A DNA stretch of 64,000 bases from Leptoclinus maculatus (Eukaryota; Chordata; Actinopteri; Perciformes; Stichaeidae), in contig JAVDOI010000003.1 in NCBI GenBank assembly GCA_032191485.1, positions 23,679,310 to 23,743,309 on the forward strand, read 5' to 3'. Made by a program: the position numbers and the translations under genes. Of this stretch, positions 57,561-64,000 are shown in pieces. The notes beneath the pieces were generated by a model, which ran no database searches, had not been told where the DNA came from, and was given only the letters and a program-made list of their open reading frames with translations. How positions within the stretch are numbered: position 1 is the stretch's first letter; each line of letters begins with the position of its first letter.

Positions 57561-58087
57561 GCACAGCGATGTAACAACCCTGTTTTATTCTTTGTATCGG
57601 ACGCTAAAGAGGAGCGGTGGTTTTGACCCCGGATTGAGAACGGGCTGCACAATCAGATCTTTTAGACTCCACATGGGGTCCAAATGCTCCAGAAACGTCC
57701 CGATCACAACTAAATACAAAGAAAAGAGAAAATACAGGCAGAGGAGTCTCTGCACAGTCACACACCACACTAGCAGGTCAAGAGTGAGGATTGAGAGCGA
57801 TCCTTTTGTATCAGTCTGTACATTATAACTAAACAACTGAATAAAAGAAGAGTGTAAGACATACAGGGGTTATATGTTCACTCTGAGTGTTGACTGAGAA
57901 CAAAGAAGGAAAGCGTATGTTTTCACTCTTGGTTTAGAAAAAGAAAAAAGAGCAACTGACATCAGAGGAAGAAAGAATGACACGATAAGGAAGTTGACAA
58001 ACTACTAATAACAGGAAGTGGGGGCTGTATATGTCTTTAGGAAGACGTTGTCAGTTGAGAGAGTGAGAGCAGAGAGACAGAAGCACG

Positions 58088-61000
58088 ATGGCTGGATTCA
58101 GATGGATTCTAATGTATTTCTTCCTGCTGCAGATCACCGGTAAGGACACAAATATCACGTATATAAGTAACACAAACTATGCAAAACTTCAATGCTACTC
58201 GTGTGATTCATTATCTAACGTCAATCTAACTCAGATTAGATGTTTGTTATCATCTGTTGTTTCTAAAATATAACTATGAACATTAAACATGGTTCTTATT
58301 ACAGTCGTTTCTCTCCCCAGAACCTGTAGCTGGACAACTTTTGCTCTACGTCACTGTCAGAGATGGAGATGAAGTCACTTTGCCTTGTGACAATGTGATG
58401 TATGGTAGTAAGAACTGTGACACTACTGAGTGGATCTTCGATGCTCCAAGCAGAACACCAGTAGTAGTAGGTCTGGTTCGAGATGGACAGATTCATGAAG
58501 CAGGAGAAGCTAAATCAGACAGACTGAGTGTTTCAGAGAACTGTTCTCTGGTTATAAAGAATGTCACAGATGAAGATGTTGGTCGTTATGACTGCAGACA
58601 GATCAGATCAGGACGACAACATGGTCCAGATGCTCTTGTTTATCTGTCTGTTGTTACCAGTGAGTATTTACATCATGATGTTTTCAAACTGTCTTGTCAG
58701 AACAATAAACTGAAACATTATAATAATCATGATTATAGTGATGAAGTTACTCTTCTTTCTCTCACAATGTCTCCATCTTCTCCAGTGACTGAACACGAGG
58801 ACGATGATGAGGTGACGTTAAGATGTTCTGTGATGTCATATTTAATATGTGTTCACACAGTGAAGTGGCTGCTTCAGGGTCAAGATGTGGATAAAGACAA
58901 CAAAGACTTGAACCCATCACAGTCTTTCTGCTCCGCCTCTCTGACGTTTCTGACTTCTCATTTCATTTACACATCGAGGTTTAATTCATTGAAGTGTGAA
59001 GTGACCGAGGACGACAAAGTGCAGCAGTTTTCTTTCAGAGATTCTCCCTCAGGTGATGAAACAGGTGATGAAACAGGTGATGAAAGAGGTGATGAAAGAG
59101 GTGAGAACATTTTAAAGTCACTCATATTCACTTTGTTTCACGTATTGTAAGTTCTTTAGTTTGTTGAGTTGTGTTAATGTGTTCAGGTGACGACACAATA
59201 ACAGCAACAACTGAGTTGATGGGGGTTGTCTCTGTTCTCGGTTTACAGTCTGAACCTTTTCACACTGTGAATTATTTTAACTTCATGAAAGTTAACTGTA
59301 ACATTTTGGTCGACTAAAAATGTCTTATTCAGCATGCGGTTGTATTTAGCTCCACCCTCTTCTGTCACTTCTGGTTCCAAAAACCAAGATGGCGACGGCC
59401 AAAATACAGGTTAAGAGGACACTTTCTTATTTAGTTAATGCAGATGGACACCTTGAGGTAGCAGTAGTAGTAACAACTGAACCAACAACGACAAGAACAA
59501 CAGAAGAAGTACACCAGTAGGAAGAAACACAACAGAAAACAGAAAATGACTAAACATCTTGTATCCATCATGTAACCTGTGTTTTGGATGTCAATGGTAC
59601 GAACGTCAGACTGACGTGTTACTCACGGGTGCAGTTTTTGTGGTTTGTTCTAGATATTGAACAGAACGCTGCAGACAAAATGTGTAATGTTTTCGTTTTC
59701 ATTCCAGGTCGGGGGCCGTACGTCGGTGTGGCTCTGGGTTCAGCAGCGCTCCTGATTATTGTTGTTGTTGTTGTCGTAAGATGCATTAAAACTAGAGGTG
59801 AGACAGATTTCATCCACAAGATCTGCTGATAAACCATCACTGTGGAAGCTAAAGCCGTCTCTCTTCTGTCTTTTCAGCAAACCAACCGCGGGTGGATGAC
59901 AACATTGTGAGTTAAAAAACATTTATATATATATATATATTATACAATATTTATACAATCATAGAGTATTGTATTGAAACTTAGAGGTGTGAATCTTTCA
60001 GTGTCTAACGATTTGATACAAAATGATTTCCGAAACTCAATTGAAAGTTTCTTACAATTGTAGAATTTAAAGATTCCGTCTCTGATTTGTCCCCTAATCC
60101 CAAAAAGAAGATGGAGGTGATATCAGACACTAAGACCTGAGCGCTGCTTCCCGTCATCCTGCACGTTGTACTTTATTACGATAGAATATTACTTAGCATG
60201 AAACTCAAATCTTGTACAGATGTTTATATTTTTTTTATCCATTTTTGGAAGTTGTGAATCGAGTCAGAATCATAGAAGATTCTAATCGTGATTCTTACGT
60301 GAAGCAATGTTTTCCTTCACCCGTATTGAAACTAAATGGCAACGAAAGTCACGGGATTCACAACCATTGACATACGAGCTCAAATATCAAGCACACCTCA
60401 CAATACAAGGCCGTCCGAGGGAACCAGACCCTCAGAGTGTGGGAGGAAGACGGGGGTCAAATGGGGCCCAAGACTTTGTCCCAGTGCTTCATTATCCGGA
60501 TGATCCGGCCATGAACAACATACATGTCAGGCTCCAAAATAACTATAGAGTTAAATCAACGTCTCTCTGACTGAGCACTTTCAGCTTCGTAGCAACAAAT
60601 GCATTAGCTCAACTGTTCCGTGCTTTTCCGTCCAGGTGCTGACCTCAAACCCTGCAGCGACTCAGTCTGCTCTAGAGGACCGTCAGGACCCGGTGAGGTC
60701 ACACTCTACAGCGCTTTGTTCCCCAAAATATGTATGTGCAACAGTGTTGAGAGTGTGGGAATGTGCAGCGAAGATGAAACGAGAAGTTAGATGATGCAAC
60801 TGGATGACGCCAGCAGAGAGGCTATAAAAGAACTCCACCGCGGTCACATGACTTCACGTCTCCACCGCTAAGATAAAGGACGAGTGTTCTAGTGAGGACG
60901 CTTAGTCGTCTCATTAAGCCTGTTCAAATCTCCTCAGCTTGTGTTAACCACAGACCTTATTTCAGACATCTAACCAACACCTTTAAAAAAAAAACATTGA

Positions 61001-61626
61001 CTTCAAGACGAGGGAACCGGAAGTACAAACATATTGACTAATTTCTCGGTTTTGAGACTCCTTCCTGCAGCACTCTATAGAAGTTTAAATGTTGATAAGA
61101 TTGAAGTGAAAAGATAAGAGAGTGAGTCAGTATGAGTCCAAATGTCACTGAGCAGCCACGATGGTGTCCTCTCTGTGCAGGCTGATCCTGAAGAAGGTGT
61201 TTCCTACGCCTCCATCAGCCACACCGGGAAGACCAACAGTAAAGCCCGGGTGAGTTGTCAGTATAATATACTTTAAAATGTGTTTTATTGTTCATGTTTG
61301 AGAAAAAAAGTCTCTATTTTACCCTTAAATAAAGTGTAACTGTGACGTCAGCCAGTCTGTGTTTTAAGCTGCGGTTGCATTGCTTTATGTCGTGTTCCTT
61401 TCTTAACGTTGCGTCGTGTTAATGTGGTGTCGGATGCTGCTTTAAACTGGCTTCATCTTTCATCATGTGCCATATCCTGTTTAGTAATTTGGGTGTTGTT
61501 CTGTTTTTCTTTCTGTGTCCTCTTTAGGTTCGGGGTGGTGAGGACGCAGTGACCTACAGCACCGTCAATCATCCCTCCGCTGATGACAACAACCTCTACG
61601 CCACCGTCAACCAACCAAAGAAATGA
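58088..61626 (+). CDS. Ig receptor E: signal, two Ig domains, acidic repeat stalk, TM, multi-ITIM tail
   Basis: A predicted inhibitory type I receptor, 349 aa, closest in layout to receptor D. Exons: 58088-58139 (signal, MAGFRWILMYFFLLQI), 58321-58659 (V), 58786-59100 (second Ig plus stalk), 59708-59797 (TM), 59878-59906, 60636-60692, 61181-61249, 61528-61626; all in phase. V: TLPCDN, CDTTEWIF, NCSLVI and GRYDCRQ; domain 2: LRCSV, CVHTVKWLL, FCSASLTF and LKCEV. The stalk is a GDET/GDER four-residue repeat. TM: YVGVALGSAALLIIVVVVVV then RCIK. Tail: VSYASI and VTYSTV (ITIM form) and NLYATV. The last four coding exons align one to one with those of receptor D. The frame stays open for 16 codons into intron 3, so intron retention would give a soluble form. 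Confidence 0.82.
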
Positions 61627-62380
61627 CCCATAGTGTTGCTTTTTCATTCATCGTTACTTAGTTAAAGAATTCTGCTGTGAAAACAAAGTCAGCTTTTATT
61701 TACAGAGTGACTTTGAGTTGAGTTCAGCCAGAAGTCATTCATGTCTGCCTGCTTTAGTTGCACTGCATTGAGAGTATTCGCTCCAACTCAGGTATTTAGT
61801 GTGCAACCTTAATTGTTTCCGATTCAGGACGCACACAACTGCACTTCATCATGAACAGATGTTTACCTTTTTCTTTCTGCTTTGCTGTGAAAAAGCTTTT
61901 TGTCCAGAAGGGGGAGGTGTAAGTTAATTTACTTCCACAATGTGAACGTCCAACATTCATACGGCTGCTTGTTATATAAAAATGATCAGGTGATACAATG
62001 AACTTGCTGCCGTGGGTACATTATTGTGATGTATATATTTATGGGTTGTAGTTCAATGATTAATAGATATTTTAATTGATTTGTACGTTTTTTAAAACAC
62101 TTGTAATAGCTTTGTATGCGATGTGATGAACATTACCCCCGTCCTCCTCTGTAATATGATGTATGCCTATAGTCATAGTTATTTACAGCCTACAACTTTT
62201 ATTAAAACTGATATTTTGTGTGGATTCTGAGTGGATATATTTTGCTGTATAAGAAAAAAAACATATATTATATGATACTCTGTTCAATTATATTCTATTT
62301 TTGAGAACTAATCTTGTCAAGCACCTGAAATTGTACAAAATGTACAAAATCAACAGTTGCAAACAAGGGGCAGAAAATCC
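61627..62380. other. Receptor E 3' UTR and spacer
   Basis: Contains the CTTTTTGTCCAGAAGGGGG motif shared with the other receptor 3' UTRs, and several A/T-rich candidate polyadenylation sites. No coding sequence was recognised. Confidence 0.45.
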
Positions 62381-62399
62381 CATTTGTTGCAGACTTATC

Positions 62400-63600
62400 A
62401 CTTGTTGACGCCTTCGTCTATCAAAACCCACCAATCAGAGAGCGTCAGTCAGCTCCAATCATGGTGGAGCACTCTCTCTCCGGCCCGCCCCTCTTTGTTG
62501 CCTCGACCAATGAGATGCGAGCAGCGGTGAGATTCGGGGAGAACGTTAGGGTAGCTTGTAGGTCCGTTTTCATCCCCAATGATTTAATCATGTGAGGGAT
62601 GAAAGAAGCCGGTTTTTGTTTTCAACATGAAGTCGGGATTTCTGGGGAGATTGACACCGAGGAGCCGAGCCGGGTGCTGACTGGGAGAGGAATGCACAGA
62701 GGAGGTACAGTTTTCCCGGACTGGGAATAGTGGGAGGAAACGGCCCCCTGCAGTGAGCTAGCTAGCGAAACAGAAGCTGTTCCGGAGGATATTTTCAAAA
62801 TAAAAAAAACCTCCGACCAGAAAATAAATCGTTTGTTTGAATTTAAATGGATAAAACATTTACTGACGCATGTAAATATGTCACATGCGAAGAAGTGATG
62901 GGTTCACTAGTATGCTGCAACGATTCGTGCTATTTATACTATTTAAACATTTAAAAAATCTTTGCACCACTGCTTAGTTAGTTGATTTAAACGTTGCACT
63001 ACTGTTTAGTTAGGTCATTTAATATTATTCTATTTCATTCTAGCTATATACTGTGCATTTTTTACATTTGATATTTTTGACTTTTTATTTTTTGCTATGT
63101 TACTTTGATTTCTTACCTGTATCATAATGCAGCTGTAGCGAACAAATGTATAAAGTATTAATTCATTAATAAAATATCTATCTATCTATAAATACGGAAG
63201 GTCGACAGAACGTACTGCTTTTACTTTGAAGGGGAAACTTCCGTAGTCCCTGCCCGCTCGTTGTTAGCTGTTGTTAGCTTGACACATACAAGAAAGAGGG
63301 TGAAGTTACAAAGCCTGGAACCAAAACACGACTTCTCCTCCTGTTAGCGGACACCACCGCCTCGGTATGAATGAGACCCACCTCGTCTCGCTGGGTCTTC
63401 TTCGAGTAAAAAGCCCTTCGAACCGGAGTGTCCGTCGTTTATCTGAAATAAAATCCAACGGTGGAAAATACGCTATGAATTAGTAACGGTTGGGATATTT
63501 CAACGGATGCACTCGAACTAAAAACCTCCTGATTTCGATATTAACTTGTGACAGTGGTAAGTTACTCGCTAGTGAGTTTTAAACACACGTTTGCTCTGCA
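62400..63600 (+). promoter_or_regulatory. Candidate promoter and 5' UTR exons of a gene to the right
   Basis: GC-richer than its surroundings, with a CCAAT box (CGACCAATGAGATG, near 62505) and GC-rich stretches. Two exon-like ends with good donors are seen: ...GAGGAG/GTACAG at 62704/62705 and ...ACAGTG/GTAAGT at 63556/63557. No long coding frame is present, so these would be non-coding first exons. Direction is inferred from the donors. Confidence 0.4.
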
Positions 63601-64000
63601 ATAAGTTCGGTGTGTGTTTAGCATCACTGTAACACGAGTTTGCATGAATCTTGTTGGTTTTATTATAACTTTATTTTACTTTATCGTATATTTGTTACAC
63701 GTTTGGAACAATAGGCTCCTTGTGTGACCCAATGTTGATATAAACAATGTAACCTAACGTTATTAAATAAGACTGTCACCTACTATGAATGATTTCTCTT
63801 GTAGTCTTGTCTATTAAAGATATCATTCCTGGTCGACTCCATCATTCCTCTTCCTAAACAGGAGAGGAACAGACCTTCTCTGGGTGTACCTACCTGTATA
63901 AAACAGAACTTGTGCTGCAGAAACTCACCTGTTCTCTTGACCCATTTCCTAAAAAGTGTGACACATTGTATTGCACACCAAGACTGATTTGAGTATGATT

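Noticed and set aside
60307..60570. An 87-codon open frame in receptor E intron 5
   Set aside because: It has no splice sites that fit, no family motif, and lies between two well-phased exons.

Overview
This 64 kb window is vertebrate nuclear DNA from a ray-finned (teleost) fish, probably a percomorph. The signs are small GT-AG exons in short introns, dense CA/TG microsatellites, a tRNA-derived SINE, hAT-type and LINE relics, a CYP2K pair (a fish P450 subfamily), and a left half matching the order of human 1q32.3: NSL1(-), TATDN3(+), SPATA45(-), FLVCR1(+). All gene models were assembled by eye from reading frames, splice sites and remembered family motifs; no search was run.

Left part (1-21 kb), conserved housekeeping genes. 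NSL1 (kinetochore MIS12 complex) runs off the left edge and shares a roughly 200 bp divergent promoter with TATDN3 (TatD-type metal nuclease), for which all ten exons join in frame into 267 aa. SPATA45 is a small minus-strand gene. FLVCR1 (12-TM choline/ethanolamine and heme-linked transporter) has ten exons; exons 3-10 are clean, but exons 1 and 2, on either side of a 575 bp CT tract, carry several frame breaks that look more like assembly errors than gene death.

Middle and right part (23-62 kb), an immune-receptor array interrupted by P450 genes. Four complete receptor genes (23.5-26.6, 28.7-32.3, 52.4-56.3 and 58.1-61.6 kb), one orphan tail exon (49.1 kb) and one spare promoter plus signal exon (51.1 kb) belong to one family: signal peptide, V-like plus second Ig domain, one TM helix, and a short tail with ITIM-type tyrosines. 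Every Ig domain has the usual B/F cysteines plus an extra pair (just before the C-strand Trp and at the start of the E strand). I cannot give the family an established name. Set into the array is a 5.5 kb segmental duplication holding two intact 505-aa CYP2K genes on the minus strand, with a third exon-1 relic beside it.

Right edge (62.4-64 kb). GC-richer DNA with two donor-terminated candidate 5' exons suggests the promoter of a further plus-strand gene outside the window. Intergenic and intronic DNA carries a 1.1 kb foldback element, a hAT MITE with a perfect 8 bp target duplication, a SINE, a LINE fragment, several dispersed repeats (one with a CTCF-like core) and many minisatellites.
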